NCBI RefSeq assembly: GCF_040905785.1
Contig: NZ_JBBDQW010000045.1
Coordinates: 60,510 to 124,509 of the forward strand
Length of the DNA stretch: 64,000 nucleotides
Direction of reading: 5' to 3'
DNA from: Tistlia sp040905785
GTDB lineage: Bacteria; Pseudomonadota; Alphaproteobacteria; Kiloniellales; DSM-21159
Numbering within the stretch: position 1 is the stretch's first letter; every line of letters begins with the position of its first letter. The notes beneath the pieces are model-generated. The model saw only the letters and a program-made list of their open reading frames with translations, ran no database searches and had not been told where the DNA came from. Made by a program: the position numbers and the translations under genes. Positions 63,953 through 64,000 of the stretch are shown one piece after another.

Positions 63953-64000
63953 CCTCGACAGAAGCTATGGGGCTGGCGACGAGGCGGTAGCATCCTCGTG

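Noticed and set aside
60070..63990. 1306-codon frame antisense to putA
   Set aside because: High-GC shadow of the putA codons; composition is His/Arg/Gly/Leu-rich without motifs. Similar long shadows occur opposite modC, tolC, ilvD, valS and others.

Overview
The window is high-GC chromosomal DNA from an alphaproteobacterium. The best match by gene content and order is the Rhodospirillales/Kiloniellales type. Supporting evidence: the block argS - SPOR protein - nagZ - scpA - scpB - (ABC ATPase) - tatA - tatB - tatC, a PopZ-like polar organiser, a CsgG/HfaB-type lipoprotein, ErpA, secDF-yajC beside an Mth938-like gene, and bifunctional PutA with a divergent Lrp-type regulator. No tRNA, rRNA or CRISPR array was seen.

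Layout. 0-3.9 kb: the 5' end of serS, a modABC molybdate transporter with a ModE-like operator, and a 2OG-Fe(II) oxygenase of the Oxygenase-NA type. 3.95-8.74 kb: a lower-GC insertion, read here as a 4.77 kb IS1595-family transposon. It has perfect 22-bp terminal inverted repeats and a 10-bp direct repeat at its borders, and it sits against the 3' arm of the oxygenase terminator hairpin. It carries an AAA ATPase, the transposase, a small DUF6471-like protein divergent from the transposase, two membrane-associated proteins of unknown function and a frameshifted hypothetical gene. 8.8-22 kb (all minus strand): GH15 glucoamylase/trehalase with an SDR, tatABC, an FbpC-like ATPase, scpAB, nagZ, a SPOR protein, argS and dgt. 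22.1-28 kb: erpA, an NTF2-like protein, a flavin-type oxidase, GST/LysR, exonuclease III, rhomboid protease and a small membrane protein. 28-41 kb: MlrC-type M81 metallopeptidase, CHASE4 histidine kinase, CDF transporter, Thr-rich exported protein, K+/H+ antiporter, EamA permease, ilvD and valS. 41-46 kb: popZ, tolC, pcm, a TetR regulator and a fatty-acid desaturase. 46.4-52.3 kb: a surface-protein region. 52.5-53.4 kb: a poly-G run with an N gap beside a cut lipoprotein gene. 53-64 kb: Mth938-like, secF, secD, yajC, a DUF815 ATPase, a CaCA exchanger, ExoD, putA and putR.

Two regions stand out. The first is the IS1595 transposon with its passenger genes and a compact divergent control region, in which one palindromic box supplies both -35 elements and an inverted repeat fills the transposase promoter spacer. 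The second is the 46.4-52.3 kb region. There, two LuxR-type regulators with degenerate receivers (one has Glu at the phosphoacceptor position) lie next to a CsgG/HfaB secretion lipoprotein followed by two exported proteins, one with three copies of an ATA(V/I)GN repeat. I interpret it as a curli/holdfast-anchor-like (type VIII-like) secretion cluster with its own CsgD-like regulators.

Start codons were chosen by family length, ribosome-binding sites and overlaps with the upstream gene. Functions are read from motifs by eye; no database search was run.
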